Shown piece after piece: positions 1 through 5,104 of a stretch of 5,317 nucleotides of DNA. The first letter of the stretch is position 1. The number at the start of each line of letters is the position of its first letter. A program made the position numbers and the translations under genes. This stretch comes from Dehalococcoidia bacterium (lineage in GTDB: Bacteria; Chloroflexota; Dehalococcoidia; JACVQG01). The stretch lies in the NCBI GenBank assembly GCA_015661045.1, contig JACVQG010000117.1, forward strand, positions 1-5,317, written 5' to 3'. Under the pieces are notes generated by a model. That model was not told the DNA's origin, did no database searches, and saw only the letters and a program-made list of their open reading frames with translations.

Positions 1-972
1 AGCGAGCCTGTTACCTATGGCATGGCCCACCTTTACCCTTTCTTTTGTGGATTTACCCGGAGCGTGGTGGATATGGGGGTTCGGAACAAACTGGATTGTT
101 TCGACACTATTGTTCTCGGTGATATGTGCATTCAACTCCGGCATATGGTAAAGACTTTAAAACGGCAGATGCCGGCCACCTCGTTTGTTTACCTGCAGTG
201 GCCGCTGGAAATCAGCGAACGCTTCCACTCCACGGTGCGGGATAGGCTAACCCGGTGCAAACAGGACATTGAGCAACTTTTAGGGAACAAGATAAGCGAT
301 GAAGACCTGAGTCGGAGTATAAAGCTCTTTAATCAGAACCGCCGCCTGATGCGGCAGGTTATAGACCTGGCACGTGCCAGGCCCGGTGTCCTGAGGGCGC
401 GGGACATGGTGGGTCTGGTGCAGTCCAGCATGGTCATGCCTAAAGAGGAACACAACCAGCTTCTGGAGGGGTTGATACCCCAATTGCAGAAGAAACGGGC
501 GTCAACAAAGCAAAAAGTAAAGCTATATCTAGCGGGCCACCTTTGCATGGCAGTAAAAGTGGAGATCCTCGATCTCATTGAGGAACTTGGCGGGCAGGTG
601 GTATGGGATGATCTGTATACAGGCTCCCGTTATGTAGCCTCAGATGCATCCGAAACACTACCCCCGATGGAAGCTCTGGTCCAACGGTATTTCAACCTCG
701 GCATACCCTGTCCGAGCAGGATGGAGCCAAAATACGGCTGGTCGGACTACATCCTCGATAAAATTAAGAAAGCCGGCTCTCAAGGCGTGATGGTATTCAT
801 GGTCAAGCAATGCGGGCCGATGTTGCTGTATTACCCGTACCTGAAGGATGTTTTTGAAAGGGAACAGATTCCCTATACTGTACTGGTCACCGAGCACGAA
901 GTGGTTTCATTTGAACAGATCAAGACCCGAATCCAGGCATTTTTGGAAATGATTCAAAGGGGGCATAAATAA
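1..972 (+). CDS. 2-hydroxyacyl-CoA dehydratase / benzoyl-CoA reductase family subunit (BcrC/HgdB-like), 5'-truncated
   Basis: This is an iron-sulfur subunit of the 2-hydroxyacyl-CoA dehydratase superfamily, cytoplasmic enzymes that use a one-electron ketyl radical step on a CoA thioester. The frame is open to base 1; the first visible ATG (22) is internal, because family members usually run about 370-430 residues and only about 323 are here, so the N-terminus lies outside the window. Counting from that ATG, three cysteines sit where the family places [4Fe-4S] ligands: C9 (PFFCGF), C36 (LGDMCIQ) and C264 (VKQCGP). Other family landmarks are FNQNRRLMRQ (104-113), the VMPKEEHNQLLE segment (138-149), WDDLYTGSRY (195-204), IPCPSRM and a C-terminal QIKTRIQAFLEM. 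The stop TAA is 1 nt before the next gene, so the two are surely cotranscribed and probably form a heterodimer. The family is confident; the substrate is unknown. Confidence 0.9.
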   Translation, partial: SEPVTYGMAHLYPFFCGFTRSVVDMGVRNKLDCFDTIVLGDMCIQLRHMVKTLKRQMPATSFVYLQWPLEISERFHSTVRDRLTRCKQDIEQLLGNKISDEDLSRSIKLFNQNRRLMRQVIDLARARPGVLRARDMVGLVQSSMVMPKEEHNQLLEGLIPQLQKKRASTKQKVKLYLAGHLCMAVKVEILDLIEELGGQVVWDDLYTGSRYVASDASETLPPMEALVQRYFNLGIPCPSRMEPKYGWSDYILDKIKKAGSQGVMVFMVKQCGPMLLYYPYLKDVFEREQIPYTVLVTEHEVVSFEQIKTRIQAFLEMIQRGHK

Positions 973-973
973 G

Positions 974-2215
974 ATGGGACAGACCAACCCGCTACGCAGC
1001 GCCAGGCTGGGAAGCCGGGCCACAGACCAATTTTATGAGGATTTAAGGCAGGGGGCGAGGGAAGGTAAGCCCGTCTGCTGGATACTGGGCGCCCTCATTA
1101 CCACCCCTATGGTAACATCCCTCGGTATTCCCTGGGTCTTCGCAGATGCCCTGGCAGCCCACTTAGCGGCTCGCCATCAGCAAAAGCGCCCTGAGGAGGT
1201 AGCCGAAGAAAAGGGATATCTGCGCGAGACCTGCTCCTATACTCGAATACATATGGGCTGTACGTTGCTCAGCGAGGAGGACAGGTCGAAAGTTTTGGAC
1301 TGGCAGGTGCCGAACCCGGATTTCGTTATCATCACCGACGGCTGTTGCTCCGAGTGGGTGGAGTGGGGAGATGACGTGCGGAAGCGCTTCAAAGTACCTA
1401 TTTTCACCCTTCATGTGCCCTTTCTGTGGAATGATAAAGACCGTGACGAGGCCACCAATTATGTGGTTGGTCAATTGAAAGAAATGAATACCTTCCTGGA
1501 AGATACTACCCGTCGCAAACAGGACTGGATAAAACTGGCGGAGATCATAAACATGGGCCGCCAGGCCCAGGATATGAGGGCGGCAGGCCAGCAACTCTGC
1601 CGGAACATACCGGCGCCGGCCACTATTTTTGACTGGGCTACTGCGCTGGGCGCTGTTTTCAACTCCTGGGGTAAACCGCAATCAGTCGAAATCTACAAAT
1701 CAATGAAGCAGGAGATGGAAGAGCGCGTGGCCAGGAAGGAAGGGGCAGTAGTTGGGGAGAAGTATCGCCTGGCCTGGGACGGAATGATTGTCTGGCCGGA
1801 GTTCGGGCCACTATCGAAAAAACTGGCTTCACGCGGGGCCAACGTAGTTACCTCTGCCTATATGTGGGGTTTCTTTCCCACCCTCATGGACCCCACAGAC
1901 CCGTTGAAAAGTATAGCCTGGAATATGGTGGATGTGTGGGCCAACCGCAATCTGGACTGGCAGATAAACCATGTGGCCCAGCTCTGTGAGGACTACAAGG
2001 TGGACGGGCTGATATGCCATGCTCACTATACATGCCGTGCCCTTTGCGGCCAGCAACTGGAGCTTATGGACGCTGTATCCCGCAGGCTAGATATCCCTGC
2101 TATATTCATCGAGGCCGATGTAGGAGATGAGTCTTTTTATTCAGAGGCGCAGGTTGATACCAGACTCCAGGCCCTTCTGGAGATGATAGATGCTAAGCGT
2201 AAGAGGCGGGCTTGA
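974..2215 (+). CDS. 2-hydroxyacyl-CoA dehydratase / benzoyl-CoA reductase family subunit (BcrB/HgdA-like)
   Basis: This 413-residue protein is the second iron-sulfur subunit of the complex and is full length for the family. Candidate cluster ligands are C87 (RETCSYTR), C124/C125 in DGCCSEW, and C354 in a segment that reads HAHYTCRALCG, matching the H-x-S/T-C-R pattern of BcrB-type subunits. The C-terminus (about 380-406) has the signature ADVGDESFYSEAQ followed by TRLQALLEM, which is also typical of BcrB-type subunits. The ATG at 974 follows an AAAGGGGG Shine-Dalgarno (956-963) with a 10-nt spacer, and lies 1 nt after the stop of the partner subunit. Its own stop overlaps the TTG start of the activator. 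The adjacent CC at 124-125 is slightly unusual. It presumably pairs with the upstream subunit and receives an electron from the activator. It may act as a dehydratase, a ring reductase, or a member of an uncharacterised subgroup; the sequence does not decide. Confidence 0.9.
   Translation: MGQTNPLRSARLGSRATDQFYEDLRQGAREGKPVCWILGALITTPMVTSLGIPWVFADALAAHLAARHQQKRPEEVAEEKGYLRETCSYTRIHMGCTLLSEEDRSKVLDWQVPNPDFVIITDGCCSEWVEWGDDVRKRFKVPIFTLHVPFLWNDKDRDEATNYVVGQLKEMNTFLEDTTRRKQDWIKLAEIINMGRQAQDMRAAGQQLCRNIPAPATIFDWATALGAVFNSWGKPQSVEIYKSMKQEMEERVARKEGAVVGEKYRLAWDGMIVWPEFGPLSKKLASRGANVVTSAYMWGFFPTLMDPTDPLKSIAWNMVDVWANRNLDWQINHVAQLCEDYKVDGLICHAHYTCRALCGQQLELMDAVSRRLDIPAIFIEADVGDESFYSEAQVDTRLQALLEMIDAKRKRRA
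2201..2214 (+). promoter_or_regulatory. Ribosome binding site that fixes a TTG start
   Basis: AAGAGG (2201-2206) lies 5 nt before the TTG at 2212. In this frame a TAA occurs at 2200-2202 and the next Met codon is 34 residues downstream, past the conserved nucleotide-binding motif. TTG is therefore the only plausible start, and translation is likely coupled to the preceding gene through the TTGA overlap. Confidence 0.75.
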
Positions 2216-2985
2216 AAGCTGTTGCCGGGGTTGATATCGGTTCGCTAACCGCTAAAACAGTTCTTTTAGACCTTCAAGGCCAACTGCTTAGCTATAGTAT
2301 CGTTGCCGCCGGTATGGTCAACCGCAAAGCTGCCCGGAAGTGTTTAACTCAAGCTATTCGAAAAGCCAGGCTCCGGACATCAGATATCGGAAGCATAGTC
2401 TCCACCGGTTATGGCCGCTCACTGGTTAAATTCGGAGACCGCAACATTACCGAAATAAGCTGCCATGCACGAGGCGCCCACTGGCTTATGCCTCACGTCA
2501 GGATGGTGATTGACATTGGCGGCCAGGATAGCAAGGTTATTTCAGTAGATAGTGAAGGCCGGGTGGCCAATTTTGCCATGAATGATAAATGTGCAGCCGG
2601 CACCGGAAGGTTCTTGGAGGTGATGTCTCAGGCGTTGGCGGTGGATTTAGCAGCTATGGGAACACTATCTTTAACCTCCACCAACCCTGCTCAGGTGAGT
2701 AGCTTGTGCACTGTATTCGCCGAATCCGAGATAATATCTCTGGCGGCCCGTGGCTGCCCTACCGTAGATATTGTTGCCGGCTTGCATGAGGCTATAGGAC
2801 GGCGTGTAGTAAGCATGGTAAAAGGTGTTGGCATACATCCCCCTGTTATGATGAGCGGTGGGGTGGCAAAAAACCAGGGAGTTGTAAAAGTGCTGAGCCA
2901 GTTGCTAAAAACCGATATATTAGTACCGCCTGAGCCGCAGATAGTGGGTGCACTCGGGGCGGCTATATTTGCTCTGGAAGAATGA
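2212..2985 (+). CDS. ATP-dependent activator of 2-hydroxyacyl-CoA dehydratase (component A, HgdC/BcrD-like ASKHA ATPase)
   Basis: This is the activating ATPase, a homodimer in known systems. It bridges two subunits with one [4Fe-4S] cluster and drives a low-potential electron into the dehydratase at the cost of ATP. All the expected motifs are present in 257 residues, the normal length: phosphate-1 loop GVDIGSLTAKTVLLD (6-20), phosphate-2 motif DIGGQDSK (101-108), cluster cysteine C127 in NDKCAAGTGRFLE, second cluster cysteine C166 in SLCTVFAESEI, and adenosine motif MSGGVAKN (214-221). The start is TTG, overlapping the previous stop by 4 nt. Only one activator gene is present, as in HgdC/HadI/FldI-type dehydratase operons, whereas class I benzoyl-CoA reductases carry two ATPase subunits; a second copy upstream of the window cannot be excluded. 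The family assignment is very secure. Confidence 0.95.
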   Translation: MKAVAGVDIGSLTAKTVLLDLQGQLLSYSIVAAGMVNRKAARKCLTQAIRKARLRTSDIGSIVSTGYGRSLVKFGDRNITEISCHARGAHWLMPHVRMVIDIGGQDSKVISVDSEGRVANFAMNDKCAAGTGRFLEVMSQALAVDLAAMGTLSLTSTNPAQVSSLCTVFAESEIISLAARGCPTVDIVAGLHEAIGRRVVSMVKGVGIHPPVMMSGGVAKNQGVVKVLSQLLKTDILVPPEPQIVGALGAAIFALEE

Positions 2986-3033
2986 CCTCACCCCTGCACC
3001 CCTCTCCGTTGACGGAGAGGGGCCGGGGAGAGG
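2986..3033. repeat. Nested GC-rich palindrome, probable dispersed intergenic repeat
   Basis: The inner stem is perfect: CCCCTCTCCG (2999-3008) pairs with CGGAGAGGGG (3013-3022) over 10 bp around a TTGA loop. An outer arm CCTCACCCC (2986-2994) pairs with GGGGAGAGG (3025-3033), 8 of 9 positions. The element begins at the first base after the activator stop codon. Palindromes of this wording are scattered between genes in many bacterial genomes, and translated they give peptides like SPLTERGRGE. Four T residues follow (3034-3037), so it might also attenuate transcription. Only one copy lies in this window, so its repetitive nature is inferred. Confidence 0.65.
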
Positions 3034-3062
3034 TTTTCGCAAGATTAAGAAAAGATAATTAT

Positions 3063-3575
3063 ATGGATATAACAATTTATACTACCCCTACCTGTTCTTA
3101 TTGTCGCCAGCTAAAAGAATTCCTGGCCCAGAAGAGAATTCCTTACAAAGAGCACGATGTAACTCAAGATCGGGTTGCCGCTGCTGAGATCGCCGGGAGG
3201 ACAGGACAGACAGGCGTTCCCGTCATTATAATAGACGGACAGATTATTATTGGATTTGACCGCGTGCGTCTGGAGCAAGCACTGGCTCAAAAACAGCGCC
3301 CTACATTTGGAGCATCGATAGCCGATGCCAGCAAGATTACTGCTAAAAAGGGTTTACCGGTAACACTGGGTGTCTACATAGGTAATGTCAGGCCTGGTTC
3401 TGTAGCTGAAAAGATGGGGTTGAAGCCTGGGGATATCGTAACTGAGCTGAATATGCGCCCTATCGGCAATGCCAGCCATTTAGAATTGGCTCTAACGAAA
3501 TTGGATAAAGGGAGCCGTATCTCGCTGGTTTTCCTTCGGGGTAACCAGACTATGAAGACTGAGGGTATAATATAA
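3063..3575 (+). CDS. Glutaredoxin-PDZ two-domain protein
   Basis: This 170-residue protein joins a glutaredoxin-like domain (about 2-76, NrdH/YruB type) to a PDZ domain (about 81-165). The redox motif is C11-S-Y-C14 after the first strand, with the cis-proline in TGVPVIIIDG (P53) and the usual GFDRVRLEQAL ending. The PDZ part resembles HtrA-type domains: FGASIAD, then IGNVRPGSVAEKMGLKPGDIV, then LVFLRG. No signal peptide or membrane segment is visible, so a cytoplasmic thiol oxidoreductase with a peptide-binding module is inferred. I chose ATG 3063, directly before the first strand; the alternative ATG at 2982 would add 27 residues encoded by the palindromic repeat. The Shine-Dalgarno for 3063 is weak (AAGAAAAG region). 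It lies 77 nt after the activator gene and could be read through from that operon, perhaps for redox maintenance, but this is only positional. Confidence 0.85.
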   Translation: MDITIYTTPTCSYCRQLKEFLAQKRIPYKEHDVTQDRVAAAEIAGRTGQTGVPVIIIDGQIIIGFDRVRLEQALAQKQRPTFGASIADASKITAKKGLPVTLGVYIGNVRPGSVAEKMGLKPGDIVTELNMRPIGNASHLELALTKLDKGSRISLVFLRGNQTMKTEGII

Positions 3576-3610
3576 TTCTTTCACCCACCCTCTACGGATA
3601 AATGAGAAAT

Positions 3611-3650
3611 AAAATGACACGGAGTGAAAATTACATTTTTATGTCATTTT
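3611..3650 (+). terminator. AT-rich inverted repeat, possible terminator or operator
   Basis: AAAATGACA (3611-3619) and TGTCATTTT (3642-3650) form a perfect 9-bp inverted repeat with a 22-nt loop; inside it AAAAT (3627-3631) and ATTTT (3635-3639) could pair as well. It lies 36 nt after the glutaredoxin-PDZ stop and ends in a T-run, as a terminator would. The stem is poor in GC, so it would be a weak terminator; the ATGACA/TGTCAT arms could instead be a protein-binding site. Confidence 0.35.
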
Positions 3651-3751
3651 TATGAACTTAGACTAACCGGTGGGTTTTTGGGATAGAGAGATTCAATTAT
3701 GCTATTAGCACTTTACACCGTTTCAATATTGAGTTATTATTTGACCTTAGA

Positions 3752-3790
3752 TATGACGGTTCAGTGATAAGTTAGTGATAAATTAATGAA
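3752..3790 (+). promoter_or_regulatory. 11-bp phased TGA direct repeats before the response regulator
   Basis: AGTGATAA occurs at 3763-3770 and again at 3774-3781, exactly 11 bp apart. The TGA triplets at 3754, 3765, 3776 and 3787 stay in the same 11-bp phase, the last overlapping the start codon. OmpR/PhoB-family regulators typically bind direct repeats spaced 11 bp, so this is a candidate autoregulatory site for the gene that follows. The operator function is inferred; the repeats are seen. Confidence 0.45.
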
Positions 3791-4484
3791 GCAATTCCGC
3801 ATTTTACTGGTTGACGATGAAGAACGCATATTAAATTTCCTGAGAGTTAAGCTCACAGCTATGGGATATGGAGTGCTTACCGCTTCAAATGGGCTTGAAG
3901 CCATCGAACAAGCCCAATCCCAGGAGCCGGACTTAATCGTACTCGATGTAGTTATGCCTAAGATGGGTGGACTTGAAACCCTCAGGCAGTTACGCACCTT
4001 CACCTCGGTGCCTGTTATTTTTCTTAGCGGCCAGGATGCCAGCGCCCAAAAAACCGCCGGGCTCAGTCTCGGGGCTGATGATTATCTGGCAAAGCCGTTT
4101 AGTCCTGACGAACTCGTTGCCAGGATTGAGGCTATCAAGCGCCGCCTTTCGCCCGACGGAAGACTAAAAGTGACGGAGCCCCTCCAGATTGGTGACCTGA
4201 CCATAGATTTTAACAAGCGCCTCATTTTGGTTAAGGGTGAGCAGGTACACCTCACCCGTATCGAGTGGCTATTGCTGGCTGAACTTGCCAATAATATCGG
4301 CCGACTTATAACCTACGAAGACCTGTTAACTAAAGTGTGGGGATTGGAGTACCGGGATGATGTCAAATTGCTAAGAACATGGATTAGCCGACTTAGAAAT
4401 AAAATTGAGAAAGGCTCAACCACCTCTCCTTTAATTCGCACACTGGCCAAAACTGGCTATTTTATAGATAAACCATCCTCCTGA
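3786..4484 (+). CDS. OmpR/KdpE-family DNA-binding response regulator
   Basis: This is a cytoplasmic two-component transcription regulator, 232 residues, full length. The receiver domain (1-118) has the acidic pair D10-D11, the phospho-acceptor D54 in IVLDVVMPKMGG, the switch residue S81 in IFLSGQDA and the conserved K103 in LAKPFSPDEL. A winged-helix DNA-binding domain follows (about 132-228), with LTRIEWLLLAELANNIG, the VWGLEYRDDVKLLRTWISRL recognition region and IRTLAKTGYF at the wing; the wording is nearest to KdpE. The ATG at 3786 is the first in-frame start after a TAA at 3768 and places the first strand normally, yet no Shine-Dalgarno precedes it. No sensor kinase is in the window on either side, so it is an orphan here. 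Phased repeats overlap its start, suggesting self-control. Its signal and targets are unknown; nearby shared promoter blocks make the next two genes candidate targets. Confidence 0.93.
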   Translation: MKQFRILLVDDEERILNFLRVKLTAMGYGVLTASNGLEAIEQAQSQEPDLIVLDVVMPKMGGLETLRQLRTFTSVPVIFLSGQDASAQKTAGLSLGADDYLAKPFSPDELVARIEAIKRRLSPDGRLKVTEPLQIGDLTIDFNKRLILVKGEQVHLTRIEWLLLAELANNIGRLITYEDLLTKVWGLEYRDDVKLLRTWISRLRNKIEKGSTTSPLIRTLAKTGYFIDKPSS

Positions 4485-4540
4485 CCTATCCCCGGCTCTC
4501 TATGCAAACCTTCTAATTATCGAGCATCAGCCGACTAAAG

Positions 4541-4562
4541 TGTTATAAATTTGTAACATTTC
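4541..4562 (+). promoter_or_regulatory. Pho-box-like direct repeat upstream of the small Cys protein gene
   Basis: Read as two 11-bp units (TGTTATAAATT and TGTAACATTT), this stretch agrees with the enterobacterial Pho box, TGTCATAAATC-type units, at about 15 of 22 positions by eye. Its core AATTTGTAA (4548-4556) recurs before the glgC-like gene. An OmpR/PhoB-family regulator site is inferred; the sequence is AT-rich, so chance agreement is a real risk. Confidence 0.35.
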
Positions 4563-4575
4563 CGTCCCATATTTT

Positions 4576-4605
4576 ATGACTTTTCCATCATTAATCCGTT
4601 AATAT
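4576..4605 (+). promoter_or_regulatory. Probable promoter of the small Cys protein gene
   Basis: The candidate -35 is ATGACT (4576-4581) and the -10 is TAATAT (4600-4605), with an 18-nt spacer. A predicted start falls near the A of CATTAC (4611-4616). The same hexamers at the same spacing recur before the glgC-like gene, which is the main support. An alternative reading puts the -10 at TTTTAT (4572-4577), directly downstream of the direct repeat, with activator-dependent transcription. Confidence 0.5.
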
Positions 4606-4614
4606 TTCACCATT

Positions 4615-4637
4615 ACTAAAGTTAAGTCAGCTTTAGT
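4615..4637 (+). other. Leader hairpin upstream of the small Cys protein gene
   Basis: ACTAAAG (4615-4621) and CTTTAGT (4631-4637) form a perfect 7-bp stem with a 9-nt loop, at the predicted 5' end of the transcript and 16 nt before the Shine-Dalgarno. It has only two GC pairs, so it may stabilise the mRNA end, serve as a binding site, or be chance. Confidence 0.3.
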
Positions 4638-4665
4638 TTCATTATTTCTGAAAAGGAGATCCCAA

Positions 4666-4875
4666 ATGCGGATTAAGACACGTAAAAACAGCAATCGTAA
4701 ACATGCGTTCGCACCTAGTGACAAAGAAGTGATAGCCTTGTGCCCGTCTTGTAAAGCACTACAACCGATAACCGTTACCAGTGAAGGCGTAGTACAAACT
4801 CGGCGGTTTGTCCGGGAGGGGAACAATATTTATCACGATTGCGGCTCGCATCAACCTTGCCGTCTTTTTGCCTGA
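4666..4875 (+). CDS. Small Cys/His-rich protein, probable zinc-binding, unknown function
   Basis: I do not recognise this 69-residue protein by name. It starts with a very basic stretch (RIKTRKNSNRKH) and then shows one CPSC knuckle (C26, C29) and a second Cys/His cluster near the C-terminus, IYHDCG followed by SHQPC (H57, C59, H62, C65). The arrangement fits a small zinc ribbon with about 30 residues between the two ligand pairs, made mostly of strand-forming residues (ITVTSEGVVQTRRFV). An excellent Shine-Dalgarno, AAAAGGAG (4651-4658), lies 7 nt before the ATG, and a plausible promoter sits upstream, so it is very probably a real gene. Nucleic-acid binding is suggested by the basic N-terminus but is only inference. 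It sits alone between the response regulator and the glgC-like gene, each with its own leader. Confidence 0.75.
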   Translation: MRIKTRKNSNRKHAFAPSDKEVIALCPSCKALQPITVTSEGVVQTRRFVREGNNIYHDCGSHQPCRLFA

Positions 4876-4972
4876 AGGATTCACTACCACTGGAGATTTG
4901 CCGCCGTTTAATAGGGGTTATTAATTATTACCTTAAATAAGCATACGAAGTTGGATTTCGGTTGTTATTATG

Positions 4973-4993
4973 GGCGGCCGTCAACTGCCTTTT
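4973..4993 (+). terminator. Possible rho-independent terminator after the small Cys protein gene
   Basis: GGCGG (4973-4977) can pair with CTGCC (4985-4989) around a 7-nt loop, with one G-U pair, and four T residues follow (4990-4993). It sits 98 nt after the small gene's stop and just before the promoter block of the next gene, the expected place. The stem is short and the T-run brief, so it is tentative. Confidence 0.3.
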
Positions 4994-4999
4994 AAAATT

Positions 5000-5059
5000 T
5001 TATTAATTTGTAATTATTCCCCCGTTATTATGACTTTTTCGTAACTCGTCGGTTAAGAT
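5000..5059 (+). promoter_or_regulatory. Promoter block of the glgC-like gene
   Basis: TTATTAATTTGTAA (5000-5013) matches 4543-4556 at 13 of 14 positions. TTATGACTTTT (5028-5038) is identical to 4574-4584. ATGACT (5030-5035) and TAAGAT (5054-5059) form a -35/-10 pair with an 18-nt spacer, as before the small Cys protein gene, and CATTAC (5066-5071) marks the predicted start. A competing -10 is TATTAT (5026-5031), placed after the upstream element. Confidence 0.5.
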
Positions 5060-5072
5060 TTAAAACATTACC

Positions 5073-5088
5073 TTTATAGATTTATAGA
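5073..5088 (+). repeat. Tandem 8-bp repeat in the glgC-like leader
   Basis: TTTATAGA is repeated exactly back to back (5073-5080 and 5081-5088), running into the AAAGGAG Shine-Dalgarno at 5088-5094. It is a short duplication in the predicted 5' untranslated region; no function can be assigned. Confidence 0.5.
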
Positions 5089-5104
5089 AAGGAGCACTGG
5101 AACA

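Noticed and set aside
1163..1681. A 172-codon reverse-strand open frame inside the second dehydratase subunit gene.
   Set aside because: It lies wholly antisense to a clearly conserved gene, shows no domain-like pattern, and reflects the codon bias of the real frame.
2982..3062. Glutaredoxin-PDZ gene starting at ATG 2982, overlapping the activator stop.
   Set aside because: The added 27 residues are a translation of the GC-rich palindrome, and the family's first strand begins right after the Met at 3063.
3665..3679. AACC-GGTG-GGTT followed by T residues as a terminator hairpin.
   Set aside because: A 4-bp stem is too short to be persuasive.
3753..3782. ATGACG-N18-GATAAA as a promoter for the response regulator, mirroring the two downstream promoters.
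   Set aside because: The predicted start would fall at about 3789, inside the coding region, so it cannot supply the start codon; the match is better seen as part of a binding-site array.
4493..4533. CGGCT/AGCCG arms after the response regulator as a terminator.
   Set aside because: Only 5 bp with a loop of about 31 nt and no T-run; no convincing terminator is seen for that gene.
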